Assembly (NCBI RefSeq): GCF_016908375.1
Contig: NZ_JAFBDS010000008.1
Location: 179,790 to 243,789, forward strand
Direction of reading: 5' to 3'
Source: Amphibacillus cookii
GTDB lineage: Bacteria; Bacillota; Bacilli; Bacillales; Amphibacillaceae
DNA: 64,000 nt
Position numbers and translations under genes: made by a program
Shown: positions 1 to 8,634 of the stretch, piece after piece
How the letters are laid out: each line of letters opens with the position of its first letter
Position numbering within the stretch: the stretch's first letter is position 1
Notes under the pieces: generated by a model
What the model was told of the DNA's origin: nothing
The model's database searches: none
Seen by the model: only the letters and a program-made list of their open reading frames with translations

Positions 1-160
1 GCGAATTTCTCACTTTTCGTGCGATCGCAACTCGCTTTCATGCGAAATTCTTACTTTTCGTGCGATCGCAACTCGCTTTCATGCGAAATTCTTACTTTTC
101 ATGCGATCGCAACTCGCTTTCATGCGAAATTCTTACTTTTCGTGCGATCGCTGAAAGCGA
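1..160. repeat. 41-bp direct tandem repeat, about 3.7 copies
   Basis: Units begin at 1, 42, 83 and 124. Each unit carries GCGAAATTCTTACTTTTC, then GTGCGATCGC, then AACTCGCTTTCAT, with very few differences between copies. The octamer GCGATCGC occurs once per unit. The array ends where sequence shared with the terminal-inverted-repeat element at 14833-15304 begins, so it occupies the core position of that element. The array is cut by the window edge, so the copy number is a minimum. An open frame runs through it only because the repeat lacks stops; it is not a gene. Confidence 0.9.
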
Positions 161-306
161 AACATAGCTCACCTGCGCCTCTAAAACGAAAGGTTTATAA
201 TCAATCGAAAATCTATATTCAAAGGCAATGCTTATATTTAATATGAGGTCTACCCTTATGCTAACTTTGCTGAACCTAAAAATTCAGATGAGAAAGTTGA
301 GTTATT
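154..306 (-). repeat. End of TIR element, copy A (truncated by window)
   Basis: This stretch is the reverse complement of 14833-14992, including the shared segment around GCTCACCTGCGCCTCTAAAACG. It ends at the inverted repeat GAAAGTTGAGTTAT (292-305). It is therefore the type-1 end of the element whose complete copy lies at 14833-15304, with a different core (the 41-bp tandem array). The remaining bases up to 377 hold nothing I recognise. Confidence 0.8.
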
Positions 307-377
307 TATTTAACCCCATTTGCGACACTACATACCGCTAAAAAGGCGATAATTTAGCACAACGTTTCTTCTTTACT

Positions 378-1409
378 TTATACGCGTTTCAAGAGAGCCT
401 TGGTTGAGTTTCGATAAATAATTTCGTGGGGGACAATAATGCGTTTAGCCGGTTCTTCTTTATCTTTTGTTTTTTCAATTAAACATTTTGCAGCTTGAAC
501 ACCAAGGTTAAATATTTGTATATCTACAGTGGTAAGTAGAGGTCTAGTGATTTCTGATAAATATAAGTTATTAAAACCAGTAATAGAAATATCTTCTGGA
601 CAAGATATACCTATTTCCTCTAGCATATTAATCACGCCAAAACTCATGATATCATCCGCAATCACTAGAGCAGTAGGAGGCATTTCTAATGAAAATAATC
701 GTTTCACTGTCTTCCGTCCACCTGAATTTAAAAACTCTGCGTGAACGATGTAATCAGGAAATGTTGGCAAATTGGCGAGTTTTATCGCTTGTTGATAGCC
801 TTGAAGACGATCAACTGTAACAACTAGATCTGTCGAACCACCAATAAACCCAATATACTGGTGTCCTAGATCGATTAAATGATTCGTAATATCCTTGCTT
901 GCGGCAACATTATCATTATCAACATAAGTAATTTTACTCTCATTTATATACGGTTTTCCTACTAAAATAAACGGAAAATGAGTGGTCACGAGAAAATCCA
1001 CAACAGGGTCAGATACACGAGAATAAAGTAATATGATTCCATCCACGTGACTGCCGTAAACCATTCGTTTAACTTCTTCGAAAGATTGCTGTTCATCCCC
1101 ACCAGTAGATACGTAAAGTGAATATCCTGCTTCATGGGCTAAAGAACCTACCCCACGTAATACCTCAGAAAAAAATGAATTCTGGAAACCAGTTTCAGAT
1201 GAAGGGGGCATGATCACACCGATTGCTTGAGTAGAGCGACCAGCTAAGCTTCTTGCATTGACATTTGGGTGATATCCTAATTCTTTCATCGCTCTTCGTA
1301 CACGCTTCTTAGTATCTAAACTAATCCGTGAATGATCAGCAATGACATGAGAAACAGTGGAAGGAGACACATTCGCTTTCTTTGCGACGTCTTTAATCGT
1401 TACCGCCAT
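378..1409 (-). CDS. LacI-family regulator of the maltodextrin genes (MalR-like)
   Basis: A 343-residue LacI/GalR-family repressor. Residues 1-50 hold the helix-turn-helix (IKDVAKKANVSPSTVSHVI) and the hinge helix follows at NARSLAG. Residues ~60-335 are the periplasmic-binding-protein-like effector domain ending in PHEIIYRNST. It lies just downstream of and collinear with mdxE-F-G, separated by a terminator, which is the usual place for the local maltose/maltodextrin repressor. Candidate operators of LacI/CcpA type (AACGCTTGCA core) overlap the mdxE promoter and precede the amylase at 17942. The inducing sugar is inferred from context only. Start: ATG 1409 with GAGG about 11 nt upstream. Confidence 0.85.
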   Translation of the reverse strand: MAVTIKDVAKKANVSPSTVSHVIADHSRISLDTKKRVRRAMKELGYHPNVNARSLAGRSTQAIGVIMPPSSETGFQNSFFSEVLRGVGSLAHEAGYSLYVSTGGDEQQSFEEVKRMVYGSHVDGIILLYSRVSDPVVDFLVTTHFPFILVGKPYINESKITYVDNDNVAASKDITNHLIDLGHQYIGFIGGSTDLVVTVDRLQGYQQAIKLANLPTFPDYIVHAEFLNSGGRKTVKRLFSLEMPPTALVIADDIMSFGVINMLEEIGISCPEDISITGFNNLYLSEITRPLLTTVDIQIFNLGVQAAKCLIEKTKDKEEPAKRIIVPHEIIYRNSTKALLKRV

Positions 1410-1618
1410 GAACCATTCATCCTCTAAGTACTTAATAACATCCTAATTCATTAGTGTTATAAAAATAACATTACCGTTGCATAAACTTTTTGGGCAAATA
1501 TCAAGGAGCATCATTAAACGATGCTGAAAGACATGGCGTCATGGCTCATTCTTTTTGCCTGACTTCCATCCAATATTTTCATGCAACACTAATAAAAATG
1601 AAATGTATAAATTTTTTT

Positions 1619-1663
1619 AAAAAAACAAGCATCCAAGTAACTGATTAGCAGTCACTGAGATGC
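1619..1663 (-). terminator. Rho-independent terminator after mdxG
   Basis: Read on the minus strand, GCATCTCAGTGACTG and CAGTTACTTGGATGC form an imperfect 15-bp stem, followed by TTGTTTTTTT. It begins 8 nt after the mdxG stop and separates the transporter genes from the regulator. The rest of the 1410-1618 gap holds a small GATGCT/AGCATC hairpin (about 1508-1530) and probably the regulator promoter, which I cannot place. Confidence 0.85.
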
Positions 1664-1670
1664 CCGCCAT

Positions 1671-2510
1671 TTAACCTTTCGTTCCACCAGCAGTTAAACC
1701 TGATATTAAATATCTTTGTAAATACAAATAGACAGCCGCCACAGGAACAGCAACTAAGATTGATCCAGCAGCAAATCTTGTAAAGTTATTAGCAAACTGA
1801 TCGTTAATAAAATTGAATAATCCAACTGCAAGTGTATAATTTTCCTTGCTTGATAGAACAATAGATGGCAACAAAAAATCAAAAAGTGGCATCATAAAAT
1901 TAAATAATCCAACCACCGCTAATATCGGCTTAGCAAGCGGAAGAACGATACTCCAAAAAACTCTAAGATGCCCAGCGCCATCAATACGTGCAGCCTCATC
2001 AAGTTCGCGCGGGATCGTATCAATATAACCTTTGACTAACCAAGCATTAAAAGGAATCTGTCCACCCAAATAAACAAATATTAATCCAGTCAGCGTATCT
2101 AGCATTCCTATCATATTTAGGAATACATACAATGCAACCATAGCCATCATAACCGGGAACATCTGCAGCAACAGAAAGATATAAAGTGCATTCTTTTTAC
2201 CTACAAATTGATATCTAGAAAAAGCGTATGCAACTAAAGATGTCATAATCACACTGCCAACCGTTACTGACACCGAAACAATTAAAGAATTTTTGTACCA
2301 GAGCAAATAATCACTATTTACACTAAATAACCATCTATAATGATCCAAAGAAAAATTTTCTGGGATGATGGAAGATGAATATAAGCTCATACCTTGATTA
2401 AAGGACATCCCGATCGTCCAAATAAGCGGATAAAAAATGGCAATAGAAGTAATGGTTATAAACAGATACATAATTGTTACTTCTACTATTGAAGTTTTTT
2501 TGGGATTCAC
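1671..2510 (-). CDS. mdxG: Maltodextrin ABC transporter permease MdxG/MalG
   Basis: 279 residues, six predicted membrane helices, MalG family. The cytoplasmic EAA loop is visible as ELDEAARIDGAGHLRVFW about residues 165-190, the site that docks the ATPase. Length matches B. subtilis MdxG. It forms the channel with MdxF and imports maltose/maltodextrins delivered by MdxE. Its start touches the MdxF stop (2510), so the two are translationally coupled. No MsmX-type ATPase is encoded here; in Bacillus that subunit is shared and lies elsewhere. Confidence 0.93.
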   Translation of the reverse strand: MNPKKTSIVEVTIMYLFITITSIAIFYPLIWTIGMSFNQGMSLYSSSIIPENFSLDHYRWLFSVNSDYLLWYKNSLIVSVSVTVGSVIMTSLVAYAFSRYQFVGKKNALYIFLLLQMFPVMMAMVALYVFLNMIGMLDTLTGLIFVYLGGQIPFNAWLVKGYIDTIPRELDEAARIDGAGHLRVFWSIVLPLAKPILAVVGLFNFMMPLFDFLLPSIVLSSKENYTLAVGLFNFINDQFANNFTRFAAGSILVAVPVAAVYLYLQRYLISGLTAGGTKG

Positions 2511-3811
2511 TACAATTCACCTTCTTCTTTAAAGGATTTGGTTTGTCTAAATTGATAAAAAGCAAAGCATGAAATAATTAATCCCATAATCAATGAGATA
2601 GCCGCAGCCATAGCATAATTATTCGTATCAAAGGTCAATTTATAAACCCATGAAATTAAAATATCGGTCCCCCCTGCATTTTGCCCTCTTACCGGAGGTC
2701 CACCTTCATTAAACAAGTAGATTATGTTAAAATTATTAAAGTTTTGAGCATATTGCATAATGAGTAATGGAGCCGTAGCAAACATAACATGTGGAAAGGT
2801 AATGAATCGGAATTTCTGAAAACGCGATCCACCATCCACATCGGCCGCTTCATACCAATCTCTAGAAATGCTTTGTAGCACACCTGTAAATAGAGCAAAA
2901 ATGAAGGGAAACCCTAACCATGTTTGGATTAAAATAACTGCTGTTCTCGCATAGAGTGGATCACTTAACCAAGGTATCCCATCGCCACCGAAAAGCGGAA
3001 TGATAATATCTCTGTTAATGGCACCGAAATCATCATTAAACATAGCTGAAAAGATTAAAATCGTAACAAACGCTGGGACTGCCCAAGGTAGAATTAAAAT
3101 GGTGCGAATAAGCTTTTTAAATTTTATCCTCGGGTCATTAACCATTAATGCCAAAATCAACCCTAAGGCGATCTGTAATGTGGTGGCTACGATTGTCCAT
3201 ACAACTGTCCATGATAAAACGCTCACAAACGTATCCTGCCAAATGGGAACAGTAACTAATTCTTTAAAATTTCCAATGCCTATCCAATCTACTAGACTTC
3301 TTGGTGGCGAATTATAAAGACTATAGTTCGTGAATGCTAACAGCACAGAAAAAAGCAAAGGGAAGACGACGACAAAAATCATCAGTAACAACCCTGGAAA
3401 TGTCATTAAATAAGGAAAAGAATGATCATAGAAACTGATAATTGACGCCTTAAATCCTTTCGGAAGCCATCCCGCTTTAATTTGTCTCGCCTGATTTCTT
3501 GCATCTATTACATTAAAGACATAAAGCGTTATCAACATAACGGTTCCAATTAACGACAAAACGCCAAAAACGAGCAACCTTATTGAATGATCTTCTCCAG
3601 GAATAGTACCTAACGTTCGTAATCCCCAAAGTCCATAGTTAAGCGTATCAATGAGTGTGATTAAAATAACCACTTCTAATAAAATAAAAATGATCCCTTT
3701 AATAAATCTGCGATTGTACAGCTGACCTAGCCCTGCAAATACGATTGACAGTACAGTCGCAATGGTTGGATTATGTTTATTCGCCCTTTTATTTATTAAT
3801 GTATTATCCAT
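2510..3811 (-). CDS. mdxF: Maltodextrin ABC transporter permease MdxF/MalF
   Basis: MalF-type permease of 433 residues from the chosen start. An upstream in-frame TTG at 3841 would add ten residues, but AGGGAG sits 8 nt before ATG 3811, so I take 3811. The N-terminal ~140 residues carry extra membrane helices (including the GLGQLYNRRFIKG segment) typical of Bacillus MdxF, followed by the transport domain and an EAA loop (DWYEAADVDGGSRFQKF). It pairs with MdxG. Second gene of mdxE-F-G. Confidence 0.92.
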   Translation of the reverse strand: MDNTLINKRANKHNPTIATVLSIVFAGLGQLYNRRFIKGIIFILLEVVILITLIDTLNYGLWGLRTLGTIPGEDHSIRLLVFGVLSLIGTVMLITLYVFNVIDARNQARQIKAGWLPKGFKASIISFYDHSFPYLMTFPGLLLMIFVVVFPLLFSVLLAFTNYSLYNSPPRSLVDWIGIGNFKELVTVPIWQDTFVSVLSWTVVWTIVATTLQIALGLILALMVNDPRIKFKKLIRTILILPWAVPAFVTILIFSAMFNDDFGAINRDIIIPLFGGDGIPWLSDPLYARTAVILIQTWLGFPFIFALFTGVLQSISRDWYEAADVDGGSRFQKFRFITFPHVMFATAPLLIMQYAQNFNNFNIIYLFNEGGPPVRGQNAGGTDILISWVYKLTFDTNNYAMAAAISLIMGLIISCFAFYQFRQTKSFKEEGEL

Positions 3812-3950
3812 TTTGATGACTCCCTGTTCAATATTTATCAAGAAAAAGAGGGAAGGGATAGTATTCCTCCCCTTTTAAATAGTTGGCACTTTAATAGTCT
3901 GTGTGATCAGTGAGACCGAAACGCTTCATTCCAGTACTGCAAGTTTCATT

Positions 3951-5234
3951 TTACTGTGCGCCACTTGCTTCTATGTTATTATGAATGTGTTCTACTGCTT
4001 CATCTAAAACAGAGGAAACATCCTCTCCTTCAGCTAAAAATTGTAATGCATTATTCATGGGTTCCCATACTTGAGACATTTGCGGCGTACTAGGCATAGG
4101 CACGCCGTTAGCAATTTGTTCACTAAACGCAGAAAAAATCGGATCTTCAATGGCTTCTAGAGCATTTATATTTGTCGGTAATTCTCCAGCAATGTCAGAA
4201 TAGTATTCTTGATTTTCTTGATTAGTCATAAACAAAGCTAGATCCGTAGCCCATTCCGCATTTTCTGAATAATAAGATACCATCCATGCCTTTGTCCCTA
4301 CTAATGTTTGGGCAGGTTGACCATTGATGTCTGGAAATGGCGCAAAACCAAGGCTATCACCCAATGCTGCTGTATAACTCGGAATACTCCATGGCCCATT
4401 AATTACAGCGCCAACTTTACCTTCAGTAAACAGTCCATCTATAACGTCAATAGTCGTAGATGACGGGATTCTACCTCTCTCAAAAAAGGATTGGAATAAT
4501 TCTCCTCCCTCAATGGCTCCTTCATTATTAAGACCAATATCTGTCGTATCATAATCCCCTGTTTCTCCCCCAAAAATATAGGACCCATGTGTTTTGAAGA
4601 AAGGGTATGCAAAGTATATATCATTTGGTTTCATAAGAAAGCCAAATTGATCTTGTGACGGGTCAGTATGTTCATCTAGTGCTACTAATAAATCATCAAT
4701 GGTTTGAGGCTCATCAATGATATCTTTGTTATAAAAGATTCCATAAGTTTCAATAACAGCCGGAATACCGTAAATATCGTTAACACCCTCGAATTCATAT
4801 TGAACCGACTCAATAGACGTCGAGCTATATTTATCTAATTGCTCGTCTGTTAAATCTAGGGGCTGAGCTAGACCTTGAGCGACAATATCCCCTGTTTGAT
4901 TATGCGGTTGAAAGAATAAATCGGGTCCATGACCTTCAGGTCCAGCTAAAGCTAGTTCAGACAACTGTTCTAACATTGATTTTGCAACGACATTAACTTT
5001 AATGCCTTGCTCTTCTTCATAATCTAAAGCAATTTTTTCTATAGCTTCTAATTGTTCTTCTTCATCATTGGCCCAGATTGTTAACTCTTCAGGTTTGTTT
5101 ACGTCCTCACCATTTGTATTTTCTGAATCAGAATCTACATTGGTCGTGTCATCTCTGTCAGGAGAACATGCACCTAATATAAGCATTGTCATTAATACTG
5201 TGATCAAAAGAATAAACATACTTTTATTTCTCAT
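3951..5234 (-). CDS. mdxE: Maltodextrin-binding lipoprotein MdxE
   Basis: 427 residues. A lipoprotein signal peptide ends in LILGAC, with Cys23 as the lipidation site, followed by an acidic Asp/Asn/Glu linker typical of salt-adapted secreted proteins. The rest is an extracellular solute-binding family 1 fold (ELTIWANDEEEQLEAIEKIA... near residue 50). It captures maltodextrins, including products of the CGTase encoded divergently at 6431, and hands them to MdxF-MdxG. RBS AAAGGAG lies upstream of ATG 5234. First gene of its operon, behind a long leader with an intrinsic terminator. Confidence 0.93.
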   Translation of the reverse strand: MRNKSMFILLITVLMTMLILGACSPDRDDTTNVDSDSENTNGEDVNKPEELTIWANDEEEQLEAIEKIALDYEEEQGIKVNVVAKSMLEQLSELALAGPEGHGPDLFFQPHNQTGDIVAQGLAQPLDLTDEQLDKYSSTSIESVQYEFEGVNDIYGIPAVIETYGIFYNKDIIDEPQTIDDLLVALDEHTDPSQDQFGFLMKPNDIYFAYPFFKTHGSYIFGGETGDYDTTDIGLNNEGAIEGGELFQSFFERGRIPSSTTIDVIDGLFTEGKVGAVINGPWSIPSYTAALGDSLGFAPFPDINGQPAQTLVGTKAWMVSYYSENAEWATDLALFMTNQENQEYYSDIAGELPTNINALEAIEDPIFSAFSEQIANGVPMPSTPQMSQVWEPMNNALQFLAEGEDVSSVLDEAVEHIHNNIEASGAQ

Positions 5235-5258
5235 AAATAACCGCTCCTTTTATTTTTG

Positions 5259-5272
5259 TGCAAACGCTATCA
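5259..5272 (-). promoter_or_regulatory. cre/LacI-type operator in the mdxE 5' UTR
   Basis: TGCAAACGCTATCA matches the catabolite-responsive/LacI-family consensus TGWAANCGNTNWCA except at one position. It lies inside the transcribed leader, 25 nt before the mdxE start, consistent with a roadblock site for CcpA or the local LacI-type regulator. Confidence 0.5.
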
Positions 5273-5300
5273 TACAAATCTTCACTCTAAAGCAAAACAA

Positions 5301-5386
5301 CCTCCTTTCCCAAAAAAACAACCCCGACTTTTTTTAAAAAAAGCCGGGGTTGTTTGCAATAATCGCAAAAGCAGCGCCCTCAATTT
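5301..5386 (-). promoter_or_regulatory. Conserved leader module with intrinsic terminator, mdxE copy
   Basis: Read on the minus strand this module starts AAATTGAGGGCGCTGC, passes TTGCAAACAACCCCGGC, forms a hairpin at 5317-5355 (AACAACCCCG pairing with CGGGGTTGTT), runs into seven Ts and ends GGGAAAGGAGG. The same ~86 nt lie at 6298-6382 in front of the CGTase with roughly 90 percent identity by eye. The terminator stands between the promoter and the coding region, so most transcripts should stop unless an antitermination event occurs. The trigger is unknown. Confidence 0.75.
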
Positions 5387-5417
5387 AAGAATTGAGTAAT
5401 AACTAGGTTGTGCCATC

Positions 5418-5454
5418 ATTTTATATAATAAAATTAATTTATGCAAGCGTTTTT
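5418..5454 (-). promoter_or_regulatory. mdxE promoter with overlapping operator
   Basis: On the minus strand TTGCAT (5441-5446) and TAAAAT (5418-5423) are separated by 17 nt. The -35 overlaps an AAAAAACGCTTGCAT motif (5441-5454) of the LacI/CcpA type, so repressor binding would block polymerase. The leader module starts about 30 nt downstream. Confidence 0.6.
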
Positions 5455-5480
5455 TTGAAATAAAATTTTAAAATATTAAT

Positions 5481-5722
5481 TTATAACTCAACTTTCACAC
5501 ACTGAGAATAGTCATTCAATCTTGATCGTGTTCAATAGACACGGTATTCAATAGGCTTGTGGACATTACTGCTCCACCTGCGTTTAGAACGTTATGTCGT
5601 TCCGAAAAGCAAGGGATTCGCTTTTCGCGGGTCTGGCTTCAGCTAACTTTAGAAGCTAAGAGCACTTCTAAAGTGGATCTTCAGCTCATCCTATTCCCGC
5701 AGAAGTCTTACCCCTTGCTTAT
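5481..5722 (+). repeat. End of TIR element, copy C
   Basis: Starts with TTATAACTCAACTTTC and is the reverse complement of 15056-15304, including AGCTAACTTT...AAAGTGGA and CCCGCAGAAGTCTTACCCCTTGCTTATCTC-like sequence. This is the type-2 end of the element. No matching second terminus is visible before 6200. The adjacent minus-strand frame at 5691-5909 (72 codons) contains HFNPWTSDLHDVDHEDIG and might be a transposase remnant, but I cannot assign it. Bases ~5910-6230 hold nothing recognisable. Confidence 0.75.
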
Positions 5723-6236
5723 CTCTACTTGGGGTTATACTGAATATGTAAGCCCAACCACACGAAAAAAAGCGAAGAAGCTGTGACACGACTTGAATAA
5801 GAAGTTTCTTATGCTGAGACGCAATGCCGATGTCTTCATGATCTACATCGTGTAAATCTGACGTCCACGGATTGAAATGGCGCTTGATGAGCTCTTGAAA
5901 GACAACCATTATTAAGAGAGATGTTACGATTGAGCAGGTGAGCTATTTACTTTTTATGTTGTCAACGTACAGCATATAAAGACTCTTTTATTTTCGTTTA
6001 GTCAGATTATATTAGAGGTGCGGCGAAATTATGTATCGATCAATAATTGATCATGCTAAAAAATTCATTATTGATTGCTTTCATTCAATCAAACTTCTCA
6101 ATGATAAATAGGTTTGTTACTTATTCCTATATCAAAGCCACAACAAAGGCAAAAATTTCGCTCAGCTTACTTTTCAAAGTGCAATCGATTTTCCTTGTAT
6201 TTACCACAATCATTTTAAATTAATCTATAATAGTTA

Positions 6237-6264
6237 TTGACATTGTCAATTGATCTTGTAATAA
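6237..6264 (+). promoter_or_regulatory. CGTase promoter
   Basis: TTGACA (6237-6242), 16-nt spacer, TAATAA (6259-6264). It lies about 35 nt before the shared leader module. No clear cre site overlaps it, so control may act mainly through the leader. Confidence 0.6.
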
Positions 6265-6297
6265 TGAGAGTAACAACCTTGTGATAACTTAATTTGC

Positions 6298-6382
6298 AAA
6301 TTGAGGGCGCTGCTTTTGCAATTCTTGCAAACAACCCCGGCTTTTTTTTTAAAAGCCGGGGTTGTTTTTTTGAGAAAGGAGG
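6298..6382 (+). promoter_or_regulatory. Conserved leader module with intrinsic terminator, CGTase copy
   Basis: Second copy of the module described at 5301-5386. Here the hairpin spans 6330-6365 (AACAACCCCGGC pairing with GCCGGGGTTGTT) with a T-run at 6364-6371, followed by GAGAAAGGAGG. In this copy a TTTGCAAATTG upstream could pair with CAATTCTTGCAAA, giving a competing stem just before the terminator. The GGAGG end is about 48 nt from the start codon, so it is not the normal RBS but is conserved in both copies. Confidence 0.75.
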
Positions 6383-6430
6383 ACCGTTTTCTGTTCAATT
6401 TATTTCAAAAATTGAAAGGTTGTGAACAAT

Positions 6431-8548
6431 ATGCTTAATAAATTTTTTCTAAAAATGAAAGCGATTGCGTTTGTCGGTATTGTATTTGTGGTTTTTTTAG
6501 CGTTAGCAAATGATGTGTATGCCGCTAACCAACTAAATAAAGTAAATTATTCCAGAGATACCATTTATCAAATTGTGACAGATCGATTCCTTGACGGTGA
6601 TCCTTCTAATAACCCTGATGGCGCATTGTATAGCGAAACAGATTTGCATAAATACATGGGGGGTGATTGGAAAGGGATAACAGAAAAGATAGAAGATCAT
6701 TACTTTTCTGATCTAGGGATTACTGCATTATGGATTTCTCAACCCGTTGAGAATGTTTATGCTGTTCATCCTGAAGGCTATACCTCTTATCATGGTTATT
6801 GGGCTAGGGATTATAAGAAAACCAATCCATTCTATGGGAGCTTTAATGACTTTGATGAGTTAATATCTACGGCGCATAGCCATGGCATTAAAATAATTAT
6901 GGATTTTACACCCAATCACTCATCTCCAGCCTTGAAAACGGATAGTGATTATGTAGAAAATGGAGCTATTTATGACAATGGATCATTAATTGGTAATTAC
7001 TCAAATGATTTGGATTTATTCCATCATAACGGTGGGACGGATTTTTCATCTTATGAAGATGGTATTTATCGAAATCTATATGATCTAGCTGATTATGATT
7101 TACAAAATCAAACCATCGATCAATATCTTAAAGAATCGATAGAGTTGTGGCTAGACAAAGGGATTGATGGCATAAGAGTGGATGCCGTAAAGCATATGTC
7201 ACAGGGCTGGCAAGAAACCTTAACCAATCACATTTATTCCTATCAACCTGTCTTTACATTCGGTGAATGGTTTTTAGGTGAAAATGAAATCGATCCTAGA
7301 AATCACTATTTTGCCAATGAGAGTGGTATGAGTTTGCTAGACTTTCAATTTGGACAACAAATTAGAGGCGTACTTATGTCTAAAGAAGATGATTGGACCG
7401 ATTTTCATACGATGATTGAAGATACATCCAATAGCTATAACGAAGTCATTGATCAAGTCACATTTATTGATAATCATGATATGGGTAGGTTCCATCATGA
7501 AGATCGTGCACAGATAAATACAGATTTGGCTTTGGCTGTCCTCCTCACTTCTCGAGGTGTCCCAACGATTTATTATGGTACAGAACACTATTTAACAGGT
7601 GAATCTGATCCAGAAAACAGAAAGCCCATGCCTAGTTTTGATCGAACAACAACAGCTTATCAAATAATAAGTAAGTTAGCACATTTGCGTCAATCAAACC
7701 CAGCTTTAGGTTATGGTACAACAACAGAACGTTGGCTTAATGAAGACGTCTATATATTTGAGAGAAAATTTGGTGACAATGTCGTGGTTACTGCTGTAAA
7801 TAGTGGTGAGCAAAGTTACACCATTAATAATCTTCAGACATCATTATTAAAAGGTACCCATCCCGATGTATTAGAAGGTTTAATGGGTGGGGATGCTCTT
7901 CAGGTAGATGAAAAAGGGCAAGCCAGCACGTTTGAATTAAACGCAAATGAAGTAGCGGTTTGGGAAGTAACCGCCGAATCAAACACACCATTAATTGGCC
8001 ATGTCGGCCCAATGGTGGGGCAAGCTGGAAATGAAATTACGATAAGCGGCGAAGGCTTTGGCGAAGGACAAGGCACAGTACTGTTCGGCGGTGATCAAGC
8101 GAGTATTGTATCTTGGGGAGATTCAGAAATAGTAGTCAATGTTCCTGATATACCTGGTAATCACTATAACATTGAAGTCGTAACAAATGATAATCAGGAA
8201 AGTAACCCTTACTCAGGCTTTGAGATCTTAACAAATACATTAATACCTGTTCGGTTTATCGTTGAAGAGGCCGTAACTGATTATGGTACATCTGTCTATC
8301 TTGTTGGAAATACACAAGAACTTGGCAACTGGGATCCAGATAAAGCGATTGGCCCATTTTTCAATCAAATAATAGCACAATATCCAACATGGTACTACGA
8401 TATAAGTGTTCCGGCTGATTCTACACTGGAATACAAATTCATTAAAAAAGATGCGCTAGGAAATGTAGTTTGGGAGAGTGGGACTAATCGCTCCTACGAG
8501 ACGCCAACTGATGGGACAGATACGTTAACTTCAACATGGAGAAACTAA
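6431..8548 (+). CDS. cgt: Secreted cyclomaltodextrin glucanotransferase (CGTase, GH13)
   Basis: Converts starch to cyclodextrins outside the cell. The five-domain CGTase order is complete: signal peptide ending near VYAA, GH13 A/B barrel, C domain, IPT/TIG D domain ([21 protein letters not shown]) and C-terminal CBM20 starch-binding domain ([21 protein letters not shown]). Numbered from the upstream GTG at 6422, catalytic residues are D254 (RVDAVKH), E282 (TFGEWF) and D353 (DNHD). The aromatic residue near subsite -1 that favours cyclisation is Tyr in [10 protein letters not shown] loop near the N-terminus found in many CGTases (Cys-containing) is shortened. ATG 6431 preferred: AAAGG lies 11 nt upstream, only 2 nt from the GTG. 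Confidence 0.92.
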   Translation: MLNKFFLKMKAIAFVGIVFVVFLALANDVYAANQLNKVNYSRDTIYQIVTDRFLDGDPSNNPDGALYSETDLHKYMGGDWKGITEKIEDHYFSDLGITALWISQPVENVYAVHPEGYTSYHGYWARDYKKTNPFYGSFNDFDELISTAHSHGIKIIMDFTPNHSSPALKTDSDYVENGAIYDNGSLIGNYSNDLDLFHHNGGTDFSSYEDGIYRNLYDLADYDLQNQTIDQYLKESIELWLDKGIDGIRVDAVKHMSQGWQETLTNHIYSYQPVFTFGEWFLGENEIDPRNHYFANESGMSLLDFQFGQQIRGVLMSKEDDWTDFHTMIEDTSNSYNEVIDQVTFIDNHDMGRFHHEDRAQINTDLALAVLLTSRGVPTIYYGTEHYLTGESDPENRKPMPSFDRTTTAYQIISKLAHLRQSNPALGYGTTTERWLNEDVYIFERKFGDNVVVTAVNSGEQSYTINNLQTSLLKGTHPDVLEGLMGGDALQVDEKGQASTFELNANEVAVWEVTAESNTPLIGHVGPMVGQAGNEITISGEGFGEGQGTVLFGGDQASIVSWGDSEIVVNVPDIPGNHYNIEVVTNDNQESNPYSGFEILTNTLIPVRFIVEEAVTDYGTSVYLVGNTQELGNWDPDKAIGPFFNQIIAQYPTWYYDISVPADSTLEYKFIKKDALGNVVWESGTNRSYETPTDGTDTLTSTWRN

Positions 8549-8578
8549 AACTAATCTAGAGGCAATGTTTGAATAACT

Positions 8579-8611
8579 AAACAACCCCATTAACTATTAA
8601 TGGGGTTGTTT
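8579..8611 (+). terminator. Hairpin between CGTase and neopullulanase
   Basis: AAACAACCCCATTA and TAATGGGGTTGTTT form a perfect 14-bp stem, followed at once by AATGGAGAAAAGGAG, the RBS of the next gene. The T-tract is short. The outer stem AACAACCCC/GGGGTTGTT is the same as in the two leader terminators, so it may be a related attenuator or a plain terminator/processing signal. Confidence 0.65.
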
Positions 8612-8634
8612 AATGGAGAAAAGGAGAATGTAAT

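Noticed and set aside
1..160. Possible CRISPR array
   Set aside because: Units are directly contiguous with no unique spacers and no cas genes nearby; it is a minisatellite.
19..246. 75-codon plus-strand frame
   Set aside because: Consists of the 41-bp repeat translated; no RBS and no family likeness.
3842..3950. Attenuator between mdxE and mdxF
   Set aside because: Only a weak G-rich/C-rich hairpin without good pairing or a T-run on the coding strand.
5559..5909. Overlapping 75- and 72-codon frames in the TIR element
   Set aside because: The plus-strand frame is repeat sequence. The minus frame could be a transposase remnant but matches no family I can name, so it is not listed as a gene.
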